Origin: RHKX01 sp963839535
GTDB lineage: Bacteria; Actinomycetota; Thermoleophilia; Solirubrobacterales; 70-9
Length of the DNA: 64,000 nucleotides
Reading direction: 5' to 3'
Assembly (NCBI GenBank): GCA_963839535.1
Contig: CAWIVF010000009.1
Location: 1-64,000 of the forward strand
Every line of letters starts with the position of its first letter. The first letter of the stretch is position 1. Below the pieces are notes generated by a model, which was not told the origin of the DNA, made no database searches, and saw only the letters and a program-made list of their open reading frames with translations. This document shows, in pieces, positions 47,605 to 55,397 of this stretch. A program made the position numbers and the translations under genes.

Positions 47605-48590
47605 GCGCTGCCTCCGGGGCCGGTGCCGACCGCGGGCCCGGCGGCGCCCTCGCGGGCGCCGTTCTCGATCAGCTCCGGGTCGCCACGCTCCGGCAGGGGG
47701 AGGTTGACCAGGTCGAAGTCACGGGGTGCGATCGCCGCGGGGAAGGCGGACCTGGCCTCCGCGAGGACGTCGGGAACGAAGTGGCGGGAGGAGATGTGGA
47801 CGAGCGCCAGCATCCCGACCTCGGCCGCCGCCGCCACCTCGGCGGCCTCGAGCGCCGTCGAATGCCGGGTCTCGGCCGCGCGATCGGCCTCGGCGGAGGT
47901 GAAGCTGGCGTCATGGACGAGCAGCTGCGCCCCATGCGCGGCGATCCGGGTCGCCTCGCAGGGCTCGGTGTCCCCCGTGATCACGATCTTCCGGCCCGGC
48001 CGGTCCGCACCCATCACCTGCTCCGGCCGCACGTTACCCGCGGTCCCGGCGACCTCCTCGCCACGCTGCAGCGCCCCGAAGGCGGGTCCGTCGGGGACCC
48101 CGAGCTCGCGGGCCCGGTCGGGGTCGAAGCGCCCGGGCCGCGGGTGCTCGTAGAGCGCGTAGCCGTTGGCGACGATCCGGTGGGAGACGTCGAACGGCTC
48201 GATCGCGTAGTCGCCGCGCTCGACGATCTCGCCGCGGTTGAGCTCGACCAGTTCGAGCGGATAGCGCGGGCGCCCGACGATGCGGCTCATCGACTCGAAC
48301 AGCGCGATCAGCCCGGGCGGCCCGTGGATCGTCAGCGGCTCGACGCGGTCCTGCATCTCGTAGCTCTTGATCAGGCCCGGCAGGCCGAGGTAGTGATCGG
48401 CGTGCAGGTGGGTGATGAAGATGTCGTCGACCGGGATCAGGCCGACCGAGCGCTGCATCTGCCGCTGGGTCCCCTCGCCGCAGTCGAAGAGCAGCCGATC
48501 GCCGCCGCGGCGCACGAGCACGGCGGCGGTGTTGCGGCGGGCGGAGGGCACCGAGCCCCCGGTGCCCAGGAAGACGACGTCGAGGTCCAT
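47601..48590 (-). CDS. rnz: Ribonuclease Z / beta-lactamase-fold phosphodiesterase
   Basis: tRNA 3' endonuclease of the metallo-beta-lactamase superfamily. MDLDVVFLGTGGSVPSARRN from ATG 48590, and the zinc motif THLHADHYLGLPGL (His61, His63, Asp65, His66). IVITGDTEPCEATRIAAHG carries the Asp ligand, VHDASFT follows, and LALVHISSRHF is the family's HxSSR(H)-type motif. 329 aa. It is upstream of the secreted protein gene. It may be needed to mature tRNAs that lack an encoded CCA, such as the tRNA-Arg next to it. Confidence 0.9.
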   Translation of the reverse strand: MDLDVVFLGTGGSVPSARRNTAAVLVRRGGDRLLFDCGEGTQRQMQRSVGLIPVDDIFITHLHADHYLGLPGLIKSYEMQDRVEPLTIHGPPGLIALFESMSRIVGRPRYPLELVELNRGEIVERGDYAIEPFDVSHRIVANGYALYEHPRPGRFDPDRARELGVPDGPAFGALQRGEEVAGTAGNVRPEQVMGADRPGRKIVITGDTEPCEATRIAAHGAQLLVHDASFTSAEADRAAETRHSTALEAAEVAAAAEVGMLALVHISSRHFVPDVLAEARSAFPAAIAPRDFDLVNLPLPERGDPELIENGAREGAAGPAVGTGPGGSA

Positions 48591-48683
48591 CCGGGGAGCG
48601 TAGGCGGGATTGCCAGGCTCGCACCGGGCGGTTAGGTTTGGCGCCGACTGGGCCCCAGGGCTGAGGCTAGACTCGCGGGCCAA

Positions 48684-48756
48684 GCGCCCGTAGCTCAGTG
48701 GATAGAGCGCCGCCCTCCGGAGGCGGAAGTCGAAGGTTCGAATCCTTCCGGGCGCG
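48684..48756 (+). tRNA. tRNA-Arg (anticodon CCG)
   Basis: A 73-base cloverleaf. The acceptor GCGCCCG/CGGGCGC has seven pairs and discriminator G48756. The D arm is GCTC-AGTGGATA-GAGC, the anticodon arm CCGCC-CTCCGGA-GGCGG with CCG at 48717-48719, and the T arm GAAGG-TTCGAAT-CCTTC. It reads CGG codons, frequent in this GC-rich genome. The 3' CCA is not encoded. TAGACT at about 48670 could be its -10. No integrase or repeat suggests an attachment site here. Confidence 0.98.
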
Positions 48757-48806
48757 CTGGCGTGCGCAGTGCCGAGCACGCGGGGGCTCCCCTCTAACCT
48801 CGGCCC

Positions 48807-49379
48807 ATGCGGGACGTCTTCGGCCCACCGATACGCGCGGCGGCATGGACCGCCTTCCTCGCCGGCCTGCTCTGGATGCTGCTCGATCCGCCCTCCCTGG
48901 ACGGTGTCAGCGACCTGGTCAAGATCCTGATCGGCGCCGCGATCATCGTCCTGGTCACCGCCTGGGTGACCGCGAAGCTGACCGCGGACGAGATGCCCGA
49001 GGAGCAGTTCCGCCGGCTCGTCGACCGCAGCGACGCGCTGGCGATGCTGCCGCCGCCCGCGCAGCCGCCGAGTGAGTTCGACGAGCTCGTGATGGAGGCG
49101 CTCGACGACCTGCCGGAGGAGTTCCGCGAGGTCCTGCGGACGACCCCCGTGACGGTCTCCAATCGCGGGCGCGAATTCCACGCCTACGGGCACTACATCG
49201 GGGGAACGATCGCCCGCGACGTCTACCCCGACCACATCGTCGTCTACCAGGACACGCTCGAGCGGGACTTCGGCCACGACCCGCGACTGCTGCGGGCGCA
49301 GGTCGAGCGCACGGTCCGCCACGAGGTGGCCCATCACCTCGGCTGGGACGAGCGCGGCGTGCGCGACCTCGGGCTCTGA
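48807..49379 (+). CDS. Membrane-anchored zincin-like metallopeptidase family protein
   Basis: A 190-aa protein. Two hydrophobic N-terminal segments (about 11-26 and 38-55) are followed by a domain of the short 'metallopeptidase family' (zincin_1, PF06262 type): FDELVMEALDDLPEEFREVL, VVYQDTLERDF and the zinc motif VRHEVAHHLGWDE (His172, Glu173, His176). The family usually lacks the membrane part, so anchoring is a local feature. Substrate unknown. It lies just after the tRNA gene and converges with the small zinc-ribbon gene. Confidence 0.82.
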   Translation: MRDVFGPPIRAAAWTAFLAGLLWMLLDPPSLDGVSDLVKILIGAAIIVLVTAWVTAKLTADEMPEEQFRRLVDRSDALAMLPPPAQPPSEFDELVMEALDDLPEEFREVLRTTPVTVSNRGREFHAYGHYIGGTIARDVYPDHIVVYQDTLERDFGHDPRLLRAQVERTVRHEVAHHLGWDERGVRDLGL

Positions 49380-49383
49380 AGGC

Positions 49384-49668
49384 CTACTTGTGGCGACGGC
49401 GCCAGACCGGCGAGGGGTCGGTCTCGCCGGTCGGCCCGGGGATCCAGAAGGTGCGCAGCCGGCGGGGACGCCGAGAGCGCGGCCGGACGGTTTCGGTCTG
49501 CGCCGAGAGCGTGCGGCTCCCCTTCGGCCCCCAGAGGGCGAAGTAGCAGGGCCCGCAGAGCGCCTCGCCCCGCGGGGTCTCGTAGCCGACCCGATCGAAG
49601 ATCTCGCTCAGGCACTGCGTGCAGCGCAATCTCATCGCCGTTTCATCGACCCGCGGCGCGGGTTGCAT
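49384..49668 (-). CDS. Small zinc-ribbon protein of unknown function
   Basis: A 94-aa basic protein with two CxxC pairs, LRCTQCLSEI and ALCGPCYFALWG, making a likely zinc ribbon of about 30 residues, then an Arg-rich tail (RPRSRRPRRLR, PVWRRRHK). The ATG at 49668 overlaps the stop of the upstream lipoprotein gene (TAATG), so the two are translated together. No named family recognised. Nucleic-acid binding is plausible from charge but not shown. Confidence 0.65.
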   Translation of the reverse strand: MQPAPRVDETAMRLRCTQCLSEIFDRVGYETPRGEALCGPCYFALWGPKGSRTLSAQTETVRPRSRRPRRLRTFWIPGPTGETDPSPVWRRRHK

Positions 49669-50099
49669 TAGCCCTCCCTGACGCGAATGGCGTCCGCCTC
49701 GATCTGGCGCTGGCCGTAGGAACCCGTGTAGACGGGACCGGCGGCGGCGACCTGGTCGCCCGGACGCGGCAGCGGGTCGGGGCGCAGCTCGGCCGCGATG
49801 TCGATGACCGAGATCCCCGGCGCGGTGATTCCCTCGGCGCTCGCCAGGACGACGTGGGCGTCCCCGTCGCCGTCGGGATCGACGCGCTCGATGTAGAGGA
49901 CCACCCCACTCGCCTCCTCGCAGTTCGCCGACCCACTCGGGCAGCGGGGAGGGCGCAGTCGGGGCTGAGCCGGCCGGGGCGAGGGCGGCTGTGGTTGGGT
50001 CGTGATCGAGTCGGCGGCGGGGGCACTGGTGGCTCCGCCGGGAGGCTCCGCTTCTCCGCATCCGGCCGCGACGAGGGCCGAGATGACTGCCGCAGTCAC
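49668..50099 (-). CDS. Putative lipoprotein with OB-like domain
   Basis: About 143 aa from GTG 50099, whose N-terminus TAAVISALVAAGC is a lipoprotein signal with a lipobox (LVAAGC). A Pro/Ala/Thr-rich linker follows, then a small beta domain (GVVLYIERVDPDGDGDAHVV, AAELRPDPLPRPGDQVAAAG, YGQRQIEADAIRVREG). The last part resembles an OB-fold-like strand pattern, but I assign no function. The frame is open further upstream; I prefer the GTG because it gives a clean signal peptide. Coupled to the zinc-ribbon gene. Confidence 0.62.
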   Translation of the reverse strand: MTAAVISALVAAGCGEAEPPGGATSAPAADSITTQPQPPSPRPAQPRLRPPRCPSGSANCEEASGVVLYIERVDPDGDGDAHVVLASAEGITAPGISVIDIAAELRPDPLPRPGDQVAAAGPVYTGSYGQRQIEADAIRVREG

Positions 50100-50235
50100 C
50101 AGCCGGCGGCAAGGACCCCACCCGCGTAAACGTGACCGATGAGGGTGCTGTGCTCCGATTTCGATGTCCCTTCTAGACTGATTTCGCGACGCACATCCGG
50201 TGCCCACCCCCCAGTCTTACCCCCGAGGAGACCCG

Positions 50236-51717
50236 ATGACCGACGACGGCAGCCCGCGCACCGATCAGCACGGCACCCCGGCCCCGAACAACGACCACTC
50301 GATGACGGTCGGCCCGCGCGGGCCGATCCTGATGCAGGACCGCTACCTGTTCGAGAAGATGCAGAACTTCAATCGCGAGCGGGTCCCCGAGCGGGTCGTC
50401 CACGCGAAGGGCTCCGCCGCCCACGGTCACTTCGTCGTCACCCAGGACGTCTCCTCGTGGTGCAAGGCGGACTTCCTGAGTGAGATCGGCAGGAAGACGA
50501 AGGCCTTCCTGCGCTTCTCCACCGTCGCCGGTGAGCAGGGCTCCCCCGACACCTGGCGCGACCCCCGCGGCTTCGCGCTGAAGCTCTACACCGAGCACGG
50601 CAACTACGACATGGTCGGCAACAACACCCCGGTCTTCTTCGTCCGGGACCCGATCAAGTTCAGCGACTTCATCCATTCGCAGAAGCGCGACCCGAGGACC
50701 GGGCTGCGCGACGAGACCTACATGTGGGACTTCTGGTCGCTCAGCCCCGAGTCGCTGCACCAGGTCCTCTGGTTGATGGGCGACCGCGGCGTCCCGAGGA
50801 CCTACCGCCACATGAACGGCTACTCGAGCCACACCTACCGCTGGGTCAACGCCGGGGGCGAGGCCTTCTGGGTCAAGTACCACTTCAAGACGGACCAGGG
50901 GATCGAGTTCATGACCCAGGAGGAGGCCGACGAGATGGCCGGGGACGACCCGGACTTCCACCGCAAGGATCTGTTCCAGGCGATCGAGCGCGGCGACCAC
51001 CCGAGCTGGACGCTCAAGGTCCAGGTGATGCCCGAGGCGGAGGCCGCCGACTACCGGTTCAACCCCTTCGACCTGACGAAGGTCTGGCCCCACGGCGACT
51101 ACCCCCTGCACGAGGTCGGCAGGCTCGTTCTCGACCGGAACCCGGACAACTTCTTCGCCGAGACCGAGCAGTCGGCGTTCGAGCCGGGCAACATGGTCCC
51201 GGGGATCGAGCCCTCCCCCGACAAGATGCTCCAGAACCGCCTGATCTCCTACGCGGACACGCATCGCTACCGGATCGGCAACAACTACTCGCGACTGCCG
51301 ATCAACTGCCCCCTGCACGGCGCGAACGACACGCAGAACCGCGACGGGCTGATGCGGCCCGGACGGCAACCACGGGGCGCGTCCGAACTACGCGCCCAAC
51401 TCGTTCGACGATCCGGTCGCCGACGGCACCTGGGACGAGAGCTCACCCGAGTTCTCCGGGCCGGTCGGCCGCTTCGACTACGAGCAGCACTACAAGGACA
51501 CCGATTCCGAGCAGCCATCGGCCTTCTGGAGCATGCTCGACGACGGGGAGAGGGAACGGCTCGTGCAGAACATCGCGGGCCACCTCGGCGAGGTCAGCCA
51601 CGAGGACATCCGCCGGCGCTCACTGCAATACCTGGCGAGCCGCAAGCGAGGATCTCGCGCGAGCGGGTGGCAGCCGCGATCGACGCCCCGAGCAAGATCG
51701 GCTCGCCCACGGCCTAG
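50236..51717 (+). CDS. Monofunctional heme catalase (frameshifted in the C-terminal part)
   Basis: Breaks down H2O2. The catalytic His is in RVVHAKGSAAHGHF and the Asn in VGNNTPVFFVRDPIKF. The proximal heme Tyr is in RLISYADTHRYRIG. Size and motifs fit the small-subunit, KatA-type clade. GAGGAG precedes ATG 50236. An extra G near 51355 (CGGCCCGGACGG for RPDGNHG) shifts the frame. The continuation is ARPNYAPNSFDDPVADGTW, then LVQNIAGHLGEVSHEDIRRR. Further shifts near 51650-51665 bring back the first frame, ending VAAAIDAPSKIGSPTA. The total length of 494 codons fits an intact gene. Confidence 0.92.
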   Translation: MTDDGSPRTDQHGTPAPNNDHSMTVGPRGPILMQDRYLFEKMQNFNRERVPERVVHAKGSAAHGHFVVTQDVSSWCKADFLSEIGRKTKAFLRFSTVAGEQGSPDTWRDPRGFALKLYTEHGNYDMVGNNTPVFFVRDPIKFSDFIHSQKRDPRTGLRDETYMWDFWSLSPESLHQVLWLMGDRGVPRTYRHMNGYSSHTYRWVNAGGEAFWVKYHFKTDQGIEFMTQEEADEMAGDDPDFHRKDLFQAIERGDHPSWTLKVQVMPEAEAADYRFNPFDLTKVWPHGDYPLHEVGRLVLDRNPDNFFAETEQSAFEPGNMVPGIEPSPDKMLQNRLISYADTHRYRIGNNYSRLPINCPLHGANDTQNRDGLMRPGRQPRGASELRAQLVRRSGRRRHLGRELTRVLRAGRPLRLRAALQGHRFRAAIGLLEHARRRGEGTARAEHRGPPRRGQPRGHPPALTAIPGEPQARISRERVAAAIDAPSKIGSPTA

Positions 51718-51750
51718 CGGGGATCGAGGCACGCTCTACTCTGGCGCGTG

Positions 51751-52143
51751 ATGCGCCACCTGCTCCGCCCCCTCTTCGACCAGGTCGTGATCAAGGAGCT
51801 CGAGCCCGACCGGGTGCGCAGCTCCGGTCTGGTCGTGCCCGCCGGGACCCGCGAGCCGCCGCCCCAGCACGGGATCGTCGTGGCGGTCGGGCCCGGCCTC
51901 GACTGGTGGGAGGCGGCCGGCGTGCGGATGCCCGTGGCGCCCGGCGATCACGTGGTCTTTCCGGCCACCGCCGGGGTCTGGATCGAGGTGGACGAGGAGC
52001 GCCTCCTCGTCTGCGGCGTCCGCGACCTGCTCGGCACGCTCGAGGAGATCGCGGTCTGCCCGCTGTGCGAGAACCAGGGCCCGCCGGACGGCGATGCCTG
52101 CCCCGTGTGCGGACGGACCGCGGGAGCGGTTCGACCCGAGTGA
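51751..52143 (+). CDS. GroES-like co-chaperonin domain fused to a zinc ribbon
   Basis: A 130-aa protein. Residues 4-98 are a Cpn10/GroES fold: LRPLFDQVVIKELEPDR, a mobile-loop-like RVRSSGLVVPAGTREPPPQH, GIVVAVGPGLDWWEAAG, MPVAPGDHVVFPATAGVWIE. Residues 101-121 add two CxxC pairs (CPLC at 103-106, CPVC at 117-120), a likely zinc ribbon that ordinary GroES lacks. No groEL is nearby. The start is ATG 51751 or GTG 51748. The stop overlaps the glycosyltransferase start as GTGA. Whether it caps GroEL or has another role is unknown. Confidence 0.8.
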   Translation: MRHLLRPLFDQVVIKELEPDRVRSSGLVVPAGTREPPPQHGIVVAVGPGLDWWEAAGVRMPVAPGDHVVFPATAGVWIEVDEERLLVCGVRDLLGTLEEIAVCPLCENQGPPDGDACPVCGRTAGAVRPE

Positions 52144-53318
52144 GCGCCCTGCGGAGGCTGCCGCCGCCGCCCGCGCGGCTGCGGACGAGGCTGCTCACGG
52201 TGGGGCCGATCCCCCCTGAGTGGGGCGGCACCCTGCGCGGTGGCGTGACCCGCTTCAACGTGACCCTCCTCGACGAGCTGCGCTCGCGGCCGTGGCGCCA
52301 CCGCGTCGAACCGATCGGCGTCCTGATCCCGCCCCCGCAGCGCGTCCGCCGGCGAGCGGCGGACCAGATGGCGCCGCTGCCGATCTTCATGCAGCCCGAG
52401 GGCGGCCGGCCACGCCGCTTCACCCGCGGCCTGATCGACCAGGAGCAGCCCGACGTCGTCCTGCTCAACAACATCGCCGCCTTCAACGGCGCCCGCTACG
52501 CGCGGGTCCACTCGCAGGTCGCCCCGGAGGTTCCGGTCGTCGCGGTGGTCCATGAGTGGCGGGCGATCCGGGCGAAGGCCGGCGAGGAGCGCGGCAGGCG
52601 CTACCTCGAGGCCGCCCAGAGCGGGCTCGACGCGGTGGCGGCGGTCGTCTTCCCCTCCGATCACACCCGGAGGCTCGGCATCGAGGAGCTGGGCCTGCGC
52701 TATCCGGCCGAGGCTCACGTGATCCCCAACCCCCTGCAGAAGGCCTTTGCGAAGCCGAGCCTCGACATCTCCGGACCACGGGCGGGAATCGCCTTCGTCG
52801 GCTCCTTCAACGAGCGCAAGAACCCCGCCGCCCTCCTGCATGCCGTGGCCGCGATGCCCGGGACGAAGCTGACGATGCAGGGCCGCGGGCCGCTCGAGGA
52901 GCAGCTGCACTCCCTCGCCGGCGAGCTCGGCATCGCCGAACGGGTCGAGTTCCCGCCCTACGTCCACCCGCGCAAGCACGTGCGCGCCGTGATCGACGTG
53001 ATGCGCTCGGCGGAGCTCGTCTGCCTGCCGTCCCACAGCGAATCGTTCGGGCTGGTGATGATCGAGGCACTTGCCGCCGGGTCCCCGGTCGTCGGCTTCG
53101 GCCCGACCCTGAACGAGATCCGCGACCGGCTCGGGATCGACGTCGGCGAGCCGCTGACCGAGCCGACCCCCGCCAACGTCGCCGCGGCGATCGAATCGGT
53201 CCGGAGCCGCAAGTGGGATCGCGCCGAGCTGCGCCGGGCGGCGCTCGACGAGTTCTCGGTGCGCAGCGTCGCGCGCCGCTACACCGCGCTCATGCGGCGG
53301 GTCTCCCGCGGCGGCTGA
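52140..53318 (+). CDS. GT4-family glycosyltransferase
   Basis: A 392-aa GT-B fold retaining glycosyltransferase. The N-terminal domain has LLTVGPIPPEWGGTLRGGVT (GGxxR-type donor/acceptor loop), and the C-terminal domain has GIAFVGSFNERKNPAALLHA and the EX7E nucleotide-sugar motif within HSESFGLVMIEALAAGSPVV. No membrane segments; probably peripheral. The start is GTG 52140, overlapping the GroES-like gene stop. It converges with the sugar-nucleotide genes at 53337-55072, so a shared role in surface polysaccharide is plausible. Confidence 0.87.
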   Translation: MSALRRLPPPPARLRTRLLTVGPIPPEWGGTLRGGVTRFNVTLLDELRSRPWRHRVEPIGVLIPPPQRVRRRAADQMAPLPIFMQPEGGRPRRFTRGLIDQEQPDVVLLNNIAAFNGARYARVHSQVAPEVPVVAVVHEWRAIRAKAGEERGRRYLEAAQSGLDAVAAVVFPSDHTRRLGIEELGLRYPAEAHVIPNPLQKAFAKPSLDISGPRAGIAFVGSFNERKNPAALLHAVAAMPGTKLTMQGRGPLEEQLHSLAGELGIAERVEFPPYVHPRKHVRAVIDVMRSAELVCLPSHSESFGLVMIEALAAGSPVVGFGPTLNEIRDRLGIDVGEPLTEPTPANVAAAIESVRSRKWDRAELRRAALDEFSVRSVARRYTALMRRVSRGG

Positions 53319-53336
53319 CGCCGCGGGCGGAGACCG

Positions 53337-54311
53337 TCAGGCGGGAGGCCGCGCCTCGGGGTGCTCGCGGTACCAGGCGAGCGTCCGCTCGACGCCCTCC
53401 TCCAGCGACACCTCGGGGCGCCAGTTGCAGCGCTCGCGGAGCCTGCTCGCGTCGACGAACTGGCGGTCGATCTCGCCCTCGGGATTGCCCTCGCCGCGGA
53501 TCTCGGGCTCGACCCCGGTGCCGGCGAGGCGGGTGATCGTCTCGACGATCTCCAGCACGCTGTAGGGCCGCTCGCCGCCGGCGTTGAACGCCGCGCCGCG
53601 GACGTCGGGGCGGTCGAGCGAGTCGGCGATCGCCAGGTATGCCCGGGCGGCGTCCTCGACGTAGAGCAGGTCGCGAACCGGCGAGCCGTCGGATCGGAGC
53701 ACGGGCGGCCGGCCCTCGATCGCCGCGCACACGGTCTCGGGCACGAGCCGGGAGAAGTTGAGGTCGCCGCCGCCGTAGATGTTGGCGAACCGCGTGACGG
53801 CGACCGGCAGCCCGTAGGAGGGCCAGTAGGACCGCGCGATCAGGTCGGCGGCCGCCTTCGACGCCTCGTAGGGAGCGGTCGGCTGGAGGGCGAACTCCTC
53901 CCGGTAGGGGAGCTCGTCATGCGCGCCGTAAGCCTTGTCGGAGGAGGCGAAGACGACGCGCTCCACACCCTCCGCCCGGCACGCCTCCAGCAGCGTCCAG
54001 GTGCCGCGGACGTTGGTCTCGAAGCCGGCCGCGGGATCGGCCTGGACCGTGCCGACGATCGTCTCCGCCGCGAGGTGGAAGACGGTGTCGATGCCGAGCT
54101 CCGAGATCGTCCGGCGCAGCAGCTCGCCGTCGACGAGGTCGCCCTCGCGGTTCTCGATCCGCGACTCGATCCCGAGCAGCGCAAGCGTCGAGGGGCGCTC
54201 GTGCGGGCCCTTGCGGTCGAAGCAGGAGACCTCGACCCCGCGCTCGAGCAGGGCCCCGCAGAGCCAGGCGCCGACGAACCCGCGCCCCCCGGTGACCAGC
54301 GCGGACCTCAC
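53337..54311 (-). CDS. NAD-dependent epimerase/dehydratase, CDP-glucose 4,6-dehydratase-like
   Basis: A 324-aa extended short-chain dehydrogenase. The Rossmann motif is ALVTGGRGFVGAWLCGALLE. VFHLAAETIVGTVQADPAAG with FETNVRGTWTLLEACR resembles RfbG. The catalytic Ser and YxxxK are in VVFASSDKAYG and APYEASKAAADLIAR. The start is GTG 54311, overlapping the cytidylyltransferase stop as GTGA. With that partner the pair could make CDP-4-keto-6-deoxyglucose. UDP- or GDP-sugar epimerase activity is an alternative. Confidence 0.85.
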   Translation of the reverse strand: MRSALVTGGRGFVGAWLCGALLERGVEVSCFDRKGPHERPSTLALLGIESRIENREGDLVDGELLRRTISELGIDTVFHLAAETIVGTVQADPAAGFETNVRGTWTLLEACRAEGVERVVFASSDKAYGAHDELPYREEFALQPTAPYEASKAAADLIARSYWPSYGLPVAVTRFANIYGGGDLNFSRLVPETVCAAIEGRPPVLRSDGSPVRDLLYVEDAARAYLAIADSLDRPDVRGAAFNAGGERPYSVLEIVETITRLAGTGVEPEIRGEGNPEGEIDRQFVDASRLRERCNWRPEVSLEEGVERTLAWYREHPEARPPA

Positions 54312-55072
54312 GCCCCTCCCCCGCCCGCGGCCGCGCTCTCGGCCAGGTCCCAGACGCGCCAGGGCGGCGAGCCGCCCTCCCAGAGGTCGTTGAGGACGAT
54401 CGCGTCCTTGTAGGTGTCCATGCAGTCCCAGAAGCCGCTGTGACGCCAGCCGCTCAGCTCGCCCGCCGCGGCCAGGCGCTCCAGCGGCCGGCGCTCGAGC
54501 ACGCTGTCGGCCTCGAGGTAGTCGAGCACGCGCGGCTCGCAGAACATGAAGCCGCCGTTCACCCACTGCTCCATCCGCGGCTTCTCGACGAACCCGCTGA
54601 TGCGGTCGCCGTCGGCCTCGAGCTTCGCGACGCCCCACTGCGAGTGCGGCTGAACGAGGGTCACGGTCATCGCGGCGTCCCCCGCCCGGTGGAATTCGAG
54701 CGCGGCGCTCAGATCGACGTCCGCCACGCCGTCGGCGTAGGTCAGCGCGAAGGTCCCGCCGGACAGCCGGTCTGCCGCCGCGGCGACGCGCCCACCCGTC
54801 GGGGTGTCGAGGCCGGTGTCGAGGCACTCGACCTCCAGGTCGGGAGGCAGCTCGGCGCCCTCGGCGAACTCCTCGATCATCTCCCCGCGGTAGCCGCAGA
54901 GCAGCAGGAAGCGGCTGAAGCCGTGAGCCGCGTAGATCCTCAGGACGTGCCAGAGGATCGGCCGCCCGCCGATCTCGACGAGCGCCTTCGGAATCGCGTG
55001 GGTCCGCTCCTGCAGCCTGGTGCCGCGCCCTCCGCAGAGGACGACGACGGGGGTGTCCCCCCTACCCGTCAC
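54308..55072 (-). CDS. Glucose-1-phosphate cytidylyltransferase-like nucleotidyltransferase
   Basis: A 254-aa sugar-phosphate nucleotidyltransferase. The signature is VVVLCGGRGTRLQERTHAIP with PKALVEIGGRPILWHVLR. The RfbF-type marks are LLLCGYRGEMIEEF, WVNGGFMFCEPRVLDYL and HSGFWDCMDTYKDAIVLND. It would activate glucose-1-phosphate as CDP-glucose. The start is GTG 55072, overlapping the stop of the MoaD/ThiS-like gene (GTGA), so it is translationally tied to the SAM-controlled operon. Confidence 0.87.
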   Translation of the reverse strand: MTGRGDTPVVVLCGGRGTRLQERTHAIPKALVEIGGRPILWHVLRIYAAHGFSRFLLLCGYRGEMIEEFAEGAELPPDLEVECLDTGLDTPTGGRVAAAADRLSGGTFALTYADGVADVDLSAALEFHRAGDAAMTVTLVQPHSQWGVAKLEADGDRISGFVEKPRMEQWVNGGFMFCEPRVLDYLEADSVLERRPLERLAAAGELSGWRHSGFWDCMDTYKDAIVLNDLWEGGSPPWRVWDLAESAAAGGGGA

Positions 55073-55341
55073 CCGCCGGCGACAGCCGGCAGGATCGTCA
55101 CCTCGGCCCCGTCCTCGATCGACGTCTCGAGCCCATCCTGGAAGCGGATGTCCTCGCCGGAGACGTAGACGTTCACGAAGCGGCGCAGGTCGCCGTCCTC
55201 GGTGATCCGCTCGCGCAGGCCATCGTGCTGGGCGAAGACGGCGTCGAGCGCGTCACCGACGGTTCCGGCCTCGACCTCGATCTCGCCCTCGCCGCCTGTT
55301 GCGGGTCGCAGCTGAGCGGGGATCTTCACCGTGATTGCCAA
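55069..55341 (-). CDS. MoaD/ThiS-family sulfur-carrier-like protein
   Basis: A 90-aa beta-grasp protein: ITVKIPAQLRPATGGEGEIE, VGDALDAVFAQHDGLRERI, RRFVNVYVSGEDIRFQDG, ending VTILPAVAGG. The C-terminal Gly-Gly is what MoaD, ThiS and CysO need for thiocarboxylation. The start is TTG 55341 with AGAGGAG upstream. It follows the threonine-synthase-like gene by 56 bases under a SAM-I riboswitch. No molybdopterin or thiamine genes are near, so a sulfur-donor role in amino-acid synthesis (as CysO or HcyS) is the better guess. The activating enzyme must be elsewhere. Confidence 0.85.
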   Translation of the reverse strand: MAITVKIPAQLRPATGGEGEIEVEAGTVGDALDAVFAQHDGLRERITEDGDLRRFVNVYVSGEDIRFQDGLETSIEDGAEVTILPAVAGG

Positions 55342-55397
55342 CCTGGGCTCCTCTTATCTGACTCTTCGACGGGGCTCGGGGAAGCTACCAACGCGGC

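Noticed and set aside
48684..48830. tRNA-Arg as a possible integration site for a mobile element
   Set aside because: No integrase, direct repeat of the tRNA 3' end or phage gene occurs nearby; flanking genes are ordinary.
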